This document shows positions 1 through 11,000 of a stretch of 64,000 nucleotides of DNA, one piece after another. Location of the stretch: the NCBI GenBank assembly GCA_900708905.1, contig CAADRB010000008.1, forward strand, positions 2,970,744 through 3,034,743, given 5' to 3'. How positions within the stretch are numbered: the stretch's first letter is position 1; each line of letters opens with the position of its first letter. The notes below the pieces were generated by a model. The model worked only from the letters and a program-made list of their open reading frames with translations, was not told the origin of the DNA and did no database searches. The DNA is from Hymenolepis diminuta (taxonomy: Eukaryota; Platyhelminthes; Cestoda; Cyclophyllidea; Hymenolepididae). The position numbers and the translations under genes were made by a program.

Positions 1-360
1 TATGACGGCCCATTCCTAGTCTTAGAACGCAAACCCAAATACTTCATCCTGGATCGCAATGGTACTAAAGACTCAGTGAGCATTGACAGATTGAAGCCAG
101 CCTATGTAGAACTCCCTGATGTAAACCTTAATTCTGCACTTCCTAAACTTTCCCATTTTGTGTTCCCCGATAATGTACACGCATCCAATACTCGTGCTCA
201 GTCCTCTTCTAAAGATGTTATGCAACCTTTCACTTCCTCATTCCAAGACACTGTTCAATCTACCACCCCACCACCTTGCATGTCTCGATCCGAACTCTCT
301 CGAAATCGTTGCGGCCGAAGAGTTAACTTCCCTTCTCAACTGGCAGATTATGTACAATAA
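1..360 (+). CDS. 3' end of Ty3/gypsy retrotransposon pol (integrase C-terminal region)
   Basis: The frame is open from base 1 to a TAA at 358-360, giving the last 119 codons of a polyprotein whose start lies outside the window. It begins with YDGPFLVL and continues to VSIDRLKPAYVE, the pattern at the C-terminal end of Ty3/gypsy integrases, where a small beta-barrel after the catalytic core helps hold DNA. A proline/serine-rich stretch follows, and the protein ends with a GRRVNFP motif, a common tail in this group. The stop is followed 40 bases later by a polypurine tract and an LTR, as expected at the 3' end of an LTR element. The ATG at 76 is internal and is not a real start. No frameshift is seen in the visible part, so the copy may be fairly young. 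Confidence 0.85.
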   Translation, partial: YDGPFLVLERKPKYFILDRNGTKDSVSIDRLKPAYVELPDVNLNSALPKLSHFVFPDNVHASNTRAQSSSKDVMQPFTSSFQDTVQSTTPPPCMSRSELSRNRCGRRVNFPSQLADYVQ

Positions 361-401
361 CTAATTATCGAGCGTTTTTACCTTTTAGCAATCTAGCAAT
401 G

Positions 402-745
402 CTCTAGGGGAGAGTACTGTGGGGTTCACAACGCTAACAAGGCTGATTGAATCACGTGCGCTAGAGCTCACCACGGGAAGTGCGAACATGTAACCGGTCG
501 CGTTGAGATCAAGCGCGGACCTCCCCAACCAATCAGCAATCAAGATTCCTGCAATCCAGCATGGTTTTGTATTTAATGACTAAGCTTTTATAAAAAAGAC
601 CAGAAGTGGTGAAGAAACCCTCTCCACTCAGCATCTTACCGGTTCTTACCATTTTGGGCATAGCTNGTGAGAAACTTTACAATTGAGGCGACTTACTGGA
701 AATAATTTGAATAAATGAAAGAGTGTGTGTTTGTGGAACCAACGA
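402..745 (+). mobile_element. Polypurine tract and 3' LTR of the gypsy element
   Basis: A purine-rich tract (CTCTAGGGGAGAG, 402-414) directly precedes TACTGTGGGG, the likely LTR start at about 415-418. Inside are CCAATCAG at about 527, a TATAAAA box at 589-595 and an AATAAA signal at 710-715, the order expected for U3, R and U5. The right end is judged only from loss of this character near 745 and is uncertain by tens of bases. The ambiguous base at 666 lies inside. The 5' LTR is outside the window, so divergence of the two LTRs cannot be judged. Confidence 0.6.
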
Positions 746-2072
746 TATTTCTAAATTAATGAATCCATATTTTAAAGAAATTTATTTAAAATGGTTATAT
801 TTTCTGTATTCATATAAATAAAGCAATGAGTAAGGTAATTCAACTTTAAAGCATTCATTACAACGTCTTTCTTGAAAAGTGCACTTCTCAATTATTTAAT
901 TTATATTTAAAATGCGAATGCAATCTAGAATAGCAATACGAAATTCACAGAATGATCCAGGAAAATCCTATATTTAAACAGTCAAATAATTTCCGTGGAA
1001 AATATGTGGCCTTTGAGTACTCGGTTTCTTCTGTAATTATTCATCCCAACTTTGCACTCGAGTGACTAATTTTCAACCTTCATAATCTGTTGATAACTTG
1101 ACGAGTTTCTGATATCTGGATAACGAATGACAACTCCAAAATCCATGTAGGAAAGCTTTTCAACGTTTGTCTTGGGTTAAGAAGTAGCAAGCCGAAGCTT
1201 TTCTAGTGAGAAACTAGAATTCTTTCATCTCCCTCCTTTAGTAGCCTAACGTAACCAGTGCGGTTCCCCATTACACTTACTGAATGCGCACCGATGGGCA
1301 TCGAACTCGAGACCCGGACTTCTCAGACCAACACTTTAACAGCAGCGCACTTTTCAGAAAAGAAAGATAAAGACTTCGATACAAAGTATTTTTGAATGAT
1401 ATAGGCGAGACTAAGAGTTTGCTTTCTAGGATTCAGGTGTCTAGATATCACAGATTGTATTACTCTTTTTCATTTTGTTGATTCTACTTTGGACTTCAAT
1501 CGACTACTAGTTATTTTACAGAAAATGCATTGATCAAATGATTAAATTACCTGATACGGAAACAAAATACTATTCCCATCCATTTGTGAATTTCCATTTC
1601 CGATTCTGCAAAAGTAACATGAAATGATCCAGTTCTTAAAACTGTATTGTAATCAAACCACTAATTCTACATCAATCTTTTTCAATTAACATCTTTAAAA
1701 GAACCTGAAATCACATTACAAGCAAACTCAAATACGTAAGAAAGTAAAAATTTGATGATGCAATCTACTCTAAAAACTAAATCTATTATAAGCTTTATCA
1801 CGATAAGAATTTGTTCGTATTCCCGATTTGATAGATTCTGGATAAACTGATAGGTGATTGGCTATGAAATAACCAATAGGATTACACTTGGAGTTTTGCT
1901 TAAACCGATTGGCACGAAGGAAATTTAATTATTAAATAAATTGACCCCTAAGCAGCTGATTCGCTTGCAGGAATGCTTTAAAGTTGGATTCAAGCTGATA
2001 AGTGAACTTTGGGGTTAACTTGCTTGCCACTCAGTGAACTTGTTGAATTATTCGCTTCGGAAAAATTTCACT
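746..2072. other. Non-coding spacer between gypsy LTR and B-box gene
   Basis: AT-rich sequence with no supported reading frame. It contains one SINE copy (1191-1351, minus), listed separately. The promoter and 5' UTR of the B-box gene must lie in its right part or further left, but I see no clear TATA box or initiator. Confidence 0.5.
1191..1351 (-). repeat. tRNA-derived SINE copy 1
   Basis: Read on the minus strand it starts with a pol III A-box-like stretch (GTGCGCTGCTGTTAAAGTG), followed by a B-box-like GAGTTCGATGCCCATC. Next comes the family body GGGAACCGCACTGGTTACG, and it ends with AGTTTCTCACTAGAAAAGC. The same order recurs at 9746, 24013, 56455 and 58685. It has no protein product. 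A genuine tRNA gene is unlikely because no cloverleaf-consistent acceptor stem is evident and the copies diverge. Confidence 0.65.
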
Positions 2073-5000
2073 ATGGGACCCAGTTATTCGGATGTTGACG
2101 AAACTTTAGAATCTGTGCCAACGTAAGTTTTCCTTATTAGTAAAATAGACGAAACTTGAAACAAATAATACAACAATGGAAAATTTAAAGTTTTATTTAA
2201 AGAATATTTGATTATTTATGCAGGACTTATTACTTCATTATTTTTGCTCATGGCTCTTCAAATTTTACACATTTTATCATGGGATATCATCTAAATAAGG
2301 GAAAGAGCCAGCGAGTTTAAATAATGTACGAAATAGCGAAGGGAGCAAGAAGAAACTGGTACTGAATTCAGGGCGTCAAGGGTCTGACTATGTTGGAAAT
2401 ATGAAGGCATTTGTAAGGGGTGCAGTTTTTTTGTAATGTAAGCAACATTCAAATTGAGTCCCCTATACACGGGTGAGTTTATGTTCATAGTATTCAGAGT
2501 TAGTTAACCAGTTTATTAATGTTCCGTGGTTGAGCATGTCACCTCAATTTGTTTAGATCCTTTTGCAGCCAAGATTAGATAGATAAAACTAGCAACAATT
2601 TTTTAGCAGTGCTAACTAAAGATCACTCAAGGTGATTTGTGTTATTTTGCAAACAATTAACTAAACATTAAGTTATGCGTTATTTAAAGTTATTATTTAA
2701 AGTAATGTTCTTTTTTAAAACTATTTTTTTGCCTCAAAGAGGAAAAATAAAAAAATTAACATTTTTAGTAGATTTTCCAATAGATATGGTATCACTTCAA
2801 ATTTTTAACAAGTACTTGTACCAACTTATTTTATCTAAAGTATGATCACTGAATGCTAACACTAAAAGGCCATTTGAACAGTTTTCAATGTTGCATCTAC
2901 CTCAGAGAAGGAAAGCGAAATTTGAAGATTTCGATTATTGTCAAATCTATAGATAGCCTGTAAGTTATTGTTGGGACTTCCCCGCTCTTAAATCCTTCGG
3001 AGATTGAAATATCTATTAAAGAGTGCTTGAACTTAATAACGTCAAGTAACAAAAAAAATGAGACTAAGACGCGAAAACGTGAATCACGAAGCATAAGAGA
3101 TAGGAAAAGGAAAAATAAATATCCGAATGTGATTAATAGTTAACATATATACGCATTAGCTTATTTAAGCCCAAACATCAGGTTGAAGTCGTGTCAAATT
3201 ACCTGGAAATTCATTAGAAATAGAGGTATGTAAATAGTGCACTAAATATCGAGTTAAAGAACACATTCTGAAAGCTTAATATTGGATATTTTAATATAAT
3301 ACGTTAAAGCATGCTGCCTAAGTCCTATTTAAGAGGCTACTGGAAGCCCAACAGGTAGTTTAACAATTGGATCGATGGATAAGGAAAAGGAAGCAGTCCG
3401 AATTCGTTTAAAACAGCAAAATTCCCATTTTCAAAGTTTCGGGGCAGTTGACGGATGCCTTTATTATTATTAGCTGTTGTCTAAGTTAAAAATTACCGCG
3501 ATTTCCAATCAATAATTGATTCAATTTCACTATTTAGCCCACATCAAATTAGTAACCCTGTTTGATTCCTTTTCCTTTTATACTAATTACTTGGAATAAC
3601 ACGCACTGAAACGACCCAGAATATTTCACACTGAATGTCTAGGTAAATAGCGTCGCGCTCTTTTGAATAGGTTCGTCTTTTTTCAAATCTCTGATATGTT
3701 GGAAACTGTTGAAGTTACAATATTTTACCATCTTTCACATCTACATTTTAAGGCAGTACAAATGAGGTCTATAAACTCGCATTTTAAACTAATTTTATTA
3801 CGTCCCATACATGTCCTGTCTTCTGCTTTCAATAAATTACCAATTTTAAAATGTTTTCTGATTTGATTTAGCTTAGTTCTGGTTTTCGTCAAGCACTTGT
3901 ATCAGTTTAACGAAGTGCTGTCGAGCCACTTTATTGATTAATAAGATGAGAGCTATTAGTTTGGTGAAGACGTGTCTATTCAAGTATCATTGTGCAAAGG
4001 TAGTTGCGACTTGATTTTTATCGCTTGATTATATTTTCAAAAGTGAATGCTTATTGATTTGGTAGACCCAAGTGGATCTACTATTTTTTTAAAGGACTTT
4101 GTTACTACCAGATCATAACAATAAAAAAATACAAATAAATGAAAGTATCGTGATTGGTCATTCTATTAAATCAAATGGGCAATAAGCTATCAGTATTGCG
4201 AATTTGCAGTCACACAGAAATTAAGAGAATTCTGGTTTGAGGAAATCGGCTTTAAGACAGTGAATTACACCTTTCATGAGAAAATTGATAACTCTGTGCT
4301 TCGAGAAATCAAATAATACAGGACCCTTGATAGCCTGATCTCAGTATACACTCCTTTTCACCCACCTGTTCCTCCCCTTAGTTATTTTTTTGTTCATTTC
4401 GCGTTTTTAGATGCTCTCCCAGGATCAAAACTTTAAAAAAATTAATTCTCTTTTCCATGGAAAATCATAATAAATTTCCACATCTATTATTTCAAAGAGA
4501 ATATAGTCACTGAAATTCGGAGTAACTTTGAAATTGATTTAGTTTTCTTTATTCACAACTTCTCTTTTGGTTAAATGGATAGTAAAATGAATCTATTTCC
4601 TCCTCGAATTAAAAGAAAAATGTCGGTATTGATAATTAGACCTTCTATGTAACTCTATTTCTAATTTGAGTAATACTTACATATTCAAATTCAATAGCGC
4701 TCATGATTTTATTATTATTAACCATAACAAAGTGAAAAGTTTCACAAGTTCTAATCCTGGGATAACACCTACATGGGAGGAATAGCAAAAATTGTCTAGC
4801 AAGGGTTGAAACGAGGATAGATGTGGATAAGAGCATAAAATGGAGTCAATGAGTCTACGTTGTTAATTTATTTGCAGTGTTGAGTAATCTACTCTTTCAT
4901 TAGAGGTGGAACTTCGTTTGTGATATCCAAGTATTCCAAAGCCTAATTTTAATGCTATACCTCTTGGATATCTGGATGAGTTTATGTCCGCAATATTTAG

Positions 5001-8000
5001 GGCCTGTTAACTAGATGACTTAATTGAGTGGTTGGTTGTGACAATTTGAGTCATTTATGTCTTTTTGTCGAAATAGCCAAGTATATGAGACTAACATAGA
5101 TATTTAAATGATACTAGAGCTCGCAGGAGTTCACTGAAAGTGATGTCTTCTATTCGCTATGTAATTCAAATTAAAATTACATAAATTGTAATTTCATTTT
5201 TATCTTATTTGACAGTTATGAAAGCCTATCCAATTTCGAATATGAAAGCATCTCCGCTGGATCTAGGACGATTATTTATGAAACTGAAACTAGTGAAGGA
5301 CAGGATCCTCAGGCGATTCCCGATGCCAATATTCTCAGACATCAGAGTTTTCCACGGACGCAAAATGCCAGAAGACCAACTGATTACATCGTAAGTTTTA
5401 TTAACGAACTGCATACTCAACCATTGAAGTTGTTTCTGAATTTTAAGTTAGATGTGAGATTTTAACTTGTAAAAACAGTTGTCTCAGAGAATTATCTCAT
5501 CAGTTAGGTTTAAACTTTTCTAAAACACTCTGATTGTAACATTTCTTAAATATGAAACTAGGCGTTTTATTAAAAGTGCAGTATTAGATATTCTAATCAG
5601 ATCGACGGTGATCACATGGTTAATACTCATCGGTGCCCATCTAGTTATGTGTACTAGAAAGTGCTTGATTGCGATAGAATGTGATTTATTTAAATGAGCG
5701 GTCTCAGGATACTTTCACCAAACCCAATTCAGGTAGTTTTAACACTTCCTATAATGGATTTGGGAAGGTTTAATATGATCAGCTATGATAATAAACCATT
5801 TTAAAGCTGCGAAGATAGGGTAGAAACGATATTATTATGTTGTTCGATATTTTGTTGTTCTCCAGTACACGCTGGTCCCTTCTTAACTGTTTACATTTGA
5901 ATTTGGAAAAGGTAGCTGTCTTCTTTAAGCCTTTAGAAAGATCTTTAATCGTAAGTGAATAGCTGAGATTAATAGAGTCGATCTCCTACTTGACTAATCA
6001 CCTAGACCCCGCAACGTCTAGTATTTCCATGGGTGCATCCTCTTTCAACAAACATAATAAGCGATTACAAATGAATAATGCAGGCCCAATTTAAAAATAA
6101 ATTGTTTTAAAGTTCAACACTTGATTCAGCGGTCTTCAAAAATCATCATAAAACAAAATTAAGGCATTCAAATATTTGTTTGATTCAAAATCGAACAATC
6201 ACTACCTACCTCTTCATCAGATATAACATGCATCTCATCTCCAATTACATAAAAGACAATGCTTAAGATCCTAAAGTTGGATTAAGGAAAGGCATCCTTG
6301 GACCGCTTTTTTGAGAAGATCGCATTTCGCCACCTCTCAAGTTTGCAGCACTAAATATTTGCCACTACGCATCGATCTCGTGATGCACGTTGACTATTTT
6401 TGCTTTACCGTCGAACTAATATTTCAGATTTTAATGTTATATGGTCACTAGCCTAGCAAATTTATTTAATGTTAATTTGTATATCAAAATTACCCATCAT
6501 TTTGCTGAAACTATGAAATCTGGATGCTCACAATGGCCCTTAGGCTTTTGGAAATGGTCTGATCATATTATTCTTTGATTATCTCCAAAATATACTCTGT
6601 TAAGGATTAAGAATTTGTGATTCCTTTGATTTATTTCTTTTATCTAGCACCCAGAGCGACAGAGGAAATCGTCAGAAATCTCCGACTTCACTTACTCCGA
6701 TAGTGAAGACAGAAACTCGCAAGAGAGTTTAGATTCAATTCAAAATGCGTAAGCATTAATTTCACAAAATTTAGATACCTTCTTTTATTCTTGAATTTTC
6801 TTTTTGTACTTTAGTAGGTTGTCTGGAGACAACTCCGAAGTTGAAAGTCACAGAACTATTCCAAATGACCTCGCACCTCCTACTTGCAGCCTTCAGAGAA
6901 TAACCAGGCCGAGACACAACAAATCTGTAAGAGATTTCAGAAATATACCAATCAGATTGATTTGAATTAATAAACAACTTATTTCTTTTGTCTTTAAGTT
7001 ATCTTCTTCGGGTTTCTCAGATGTCGATGAATTCTCAGATAGCTCCTCTGAAAACCGTTGCACAAAATCGTATGCTTAATTAACCATATAATTCTGCTTG
7101 ATTTCATTTATCCTAAATTAAGAATATAATTAACGGTTATTGCGAATTATCAGCAAGCTTATTAAGGAGTTAGGCAAACGAATTAAATAGACGCACTGGA
7201 ATAAACATGAGAAATCTCAATTTTGCTTTTAATTTTTTATTTATTGAATCAATGATAATTTAAACTAAGCCCAATTTAAGCTATTTAATTTACCTTTTAA
7301 ATTGATAAAATAACGCATCACTTGAAAGAGCGCCGTTTTGCTCAACTTTATAATTTTAATTTAAAAATAAACAACAATACTTATCCTTTAGTAAAACAAA
7401 CAAGACAAATGAAGGCACTGAAGATAAACCAAACTCCTCCCAAATTAGGAAGCGTCGGCATCGAAGAAAAAGGGCAATTCGAACCTACCCGGTGCATACC
7501 ACTACTTCTAACATTTGATTTTATTAAATGCTCTATTGAAAACGCTAAATATGTTTGTTTTTCGACAGATGACGAGCGAAAGTCCCTACGATTTCGATAT
7601 TTCTACCTCAGATATTGATGAAAACTTGCGTAACGCCAACGAAACTAAGTAAGCGCCAATATACATTGTATTTACACATTATTTTTTAAAGGGATGTTAT
7701 ATTAATTAGGGTAAAAAAGACTCAAGGTCACACACAGATTATTACTGACTGAGGCAAATAGCAAAAATAAGACGATGCTTATTCTATCAAATGTGCATTC
7801 TTCATACATATAACTGATAGACCCTTGAAACTCATTAAATTGGCTTTTGACAGTCTAATACATCATTGTTATCGATATTAAGCATTAAAAAGATCTTTAT
7901 GGGTCTCATACAAGTTGGTATAAAGGTAAATGTTATTTATTCGATGATAGATAATAAGTATTACTCGTGATAAAAAACTTCAGATAAGAAAACATCATAC

Positions 8001-11000
8001 CACGAGAACTAAAAATAGATAATGAAGGGTAGGTTAGTATTATAAAGATAGCGAATAAATTTCAGAATACCAAAAGAGCGTTTATTTGATTTCTGAATTT
8101 TGACCATTATCCCAGGTTACTTATCAATTTTTATTCCTTTTAATCGGGCTTCATCCTGTTCTACATATGCCATATTTCTCTTTCATTTCTTTTTATTGAA
8201 AGTAAACAACTCGCACTTATTTAACCTCCAGTTGTTCTATAAATACGTATATATATACGTATATATATGTATATATGTATGTATGCATATATTCACATCA
8301 CAATCTATACCTCTCCTTTCTTGCTTACGGTGAGATTTGTTAAAGTTTGAAAGAACTATAGCTTAGCAAAATTCCTAAATTCTGATCTAGTAATTTCTAA
8401 GTAAGGACCACTTTTTACTACATTCATTGGGCTGATTAGACCTAATTCATTTCATCTGGTTCCAAAAACAAACCCATTAGAGCTGATTCCACTATTTGCT
8501 ATTTTATTGTATTGAGGGGCCGACCATAGTATTTGGGTGAATCTCCCTTAACCAATATCTTTTAAATATCTAATATATATTTAAAATTGGTTTATAGCTT
8601 ATACTGACCCAATATAGGAGGCGGATCACTTGGTGCTAAGTGTTCGGAATCATTAAATTGAATAAATTTAGTGGGCACGGTGCTAGATTTAGTTCTTCCT
8701 GTGATATTTTCACTTATTTTAACTTGCATTTTAGTGTCCCTGAAGGGAAAATAAAAGAGGATGAAGAGACCAATGTAGTTGATTTGAATACAGAATCAGA
8801 AAATTCAGAAGAGGATTGGGCGTCTGCAGGAGAGTCCCAGTTCTTTGATGTTGAAGGTGTGAAAAAGTGTGATCTGTGCTGCGATATTGATGTTAAAGTA
8901 AAGAGATGCAAACTCTGCGAACGGGCCTTTTGTGAAGGCTGTAGTGATCAACATTTTGATACGGTAAGATTTGTTCATTTATTTAAAAAAGGATGCAGGT
9001 TGGATAGGAGAATGTATAGCTTTCAATATAACAAATTGAAAATGAGTTTTGTGAATATCAATCTTGAAATAAAAGAGTTTTGCAAAGCTTGAGTTTTGAT
9101 TAATGCAAATACTTGAGATCGTTTCTTTCGGCTCTGATTTTCAAGAATTTAGATTTACAGTCATCACTTACTAAAATTTAAGATAGTTTATACTGTTCAG
9201 ACAAGCGGATGCACAGCTATATCACAGGGGATATAGTTTATGTAAATGGTAGTGGTGATTTATCCATGAGATTGGGGATAATTAGTTCCTCTCTTTTCAG
9301 TCCGAAAAACATATGCTAATACTTTTTCAAGGGGTCAAATTTAGAGTTACGGAGCTGGTAGTTGGAAAAATGTAGAACAATCACATCAACCTAACTGAAT
9401 TCTTCTCAACTGAATGGGTTAATAGTTGATTAATCTACATTTTTTGATTTATATTTCCCGGAATCTGTTATCTAAAATACTTTTACCGAGTATCTTAAAA
9501 TGACTATTTTTAACTATGCTTATAATTGGAAAATCCAATTTCCTAGTCACATTAACAGAATCTAAATTATTTTGTCACTGGATTCTGCACATGTGGAGAA
9601 CAATCTCCTGATAATACCTATCAGATATCAGATAGGTATCGTCAGATAATAATAAGGTTATAAAGTCGCATAATGCGTTTTACTATCTATGGTAATAACA
9701 GCAAACTGTATACATAATTCCAAATTTGCAAAATTAGCATTGGTTTTGTGTGCACTGACGCTGCATTTGTTACCTCGTTCGTCTGCCACGTCAGAGGTTA
9801 CAGGTTCGATTCCCATCGACGCACACAAAGCGAGCGGAATGGCAAATTACACTGGCTAATATATAGGGTAGCGGAATACGAGTCTCTGTGATGCCACTCT
9901 CTACCCCAGATTAACACCGCACTAATGATACAACTGGGATAATGCTAAATAAATTCATATGGTATTTTCTAAAGAGGGAAGAAAGAAAAATCTGGAGATT
10001 TCAGTTTTAAAAGAAAGATTTCTACAAAATTTTAGTTGCAGTTAGGGATTCATTTTCCTTAAAACTTCGTACCTTGAGACTTTTATAGCATAGTGGTTTT
10101 CTGAAACTTACATTTACACACACCTGCATTTCAAAATCCACTCCAGACTCGCCTGATTTCTGAAGAAAGCGTGTACTTGAATTGACTAGATTAAAAAGAA
10201 TGGAGGTGGCGTCATTCCCATCTACAAATTCTGGGATCCGTTATTTGGCACAAGTTAACGAGATTTTTTGTCTCCTATTAGCCAAGATTGCCGGATGATA
10301 TTCGCTTTGATGCCATTTCTCGATACACCATAATAGTTAAAAGTGAACTTCAGGGAGAAATTAATGTGGGAGTCAGATGTTAATATGTATTGCTTCTTTG
10401 AGGATCGAACCTTTAAAATCCAATCTATACGTGAGGATGCAAAAAGTAACCTTAAGTACTTTTAAAAAGTTAGACATTTGGCTGTTGATCGTAAAATTGT
10501 TTGATGTTCAGTTTTTATTAAGAGTAAATAAATGAAGTCTCCTTATAGTTAATAACTAATTAGAACTGAATTACTGTACTTCCACGTGGAACATTTGTGA
10601 AATTTGGTAAGGTACTACGTGTTAATCAAAATTGATTAATTTTTTGAAAGTCTACAAAGCCGTTAAAAAATTTGAAATTGATAACAGTTAGAATAACTGA
10701 AATCACCACTTGAACTTTTCATATTATTATTTTCATATAAAAATTCGATTTTTATTTCGATCAATGGCCAATTTCGATTCGGCCACTGACAAGATAGCCT
10801 CCAAACACGCGGAATAGGAATAAAAACAGTCCCCTTAAAGAAGAAAAGGGAATCGAGTAGTAGTCTATAAGTATGTATGAGTATCAAAAGTCTAACACTG
10901 CTGAAATTCTGTAAGTATTTGAGTCTTCACTTTCTTCTAAGGGGTATGATTCTCTTCGTAGTATCCTAATATTTAAAAGCTTAATTTTTTTATTATTTGA

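Larger units (their letters stand above)
2073..7648 (+). other. Alternating two-exon modules in the B-box gene
   Basis: Exons 1, 3, 5 and 7 end in phase 2, and exons 2, 4, 6 and 8 begin in phase 2 and end in phase 0. Odd exons carry a short Ser/acid motif: SYSDVDE, FTYSDSEDR, GFSDVDEFSD and STSDIDEN. Exons 2, 4 and 6 start polar or acidic and finish Arg-rich: TQNARRPTDYI, ITRPRHNKS and KRRHRRKRAIRTYP. Symmetric phases plus recurring motifs are what repeated duplication of a two-exon unit would leave. Sequence identity between units is low, so the duplications would be old. Confidence 0.5.

Noticed and set aside
9616..9652. Imperfect palindrome around GATATC
   Set aside because: Nine-base arms in AT-rich DNA; expected by chance at this scale.
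9746..9835. Possible genuine tRNA gene
   Set aside because: A- and B-box-like blocks belong to a diverged repeated family with a non-tRNA body, and no acceptor stem pairs.
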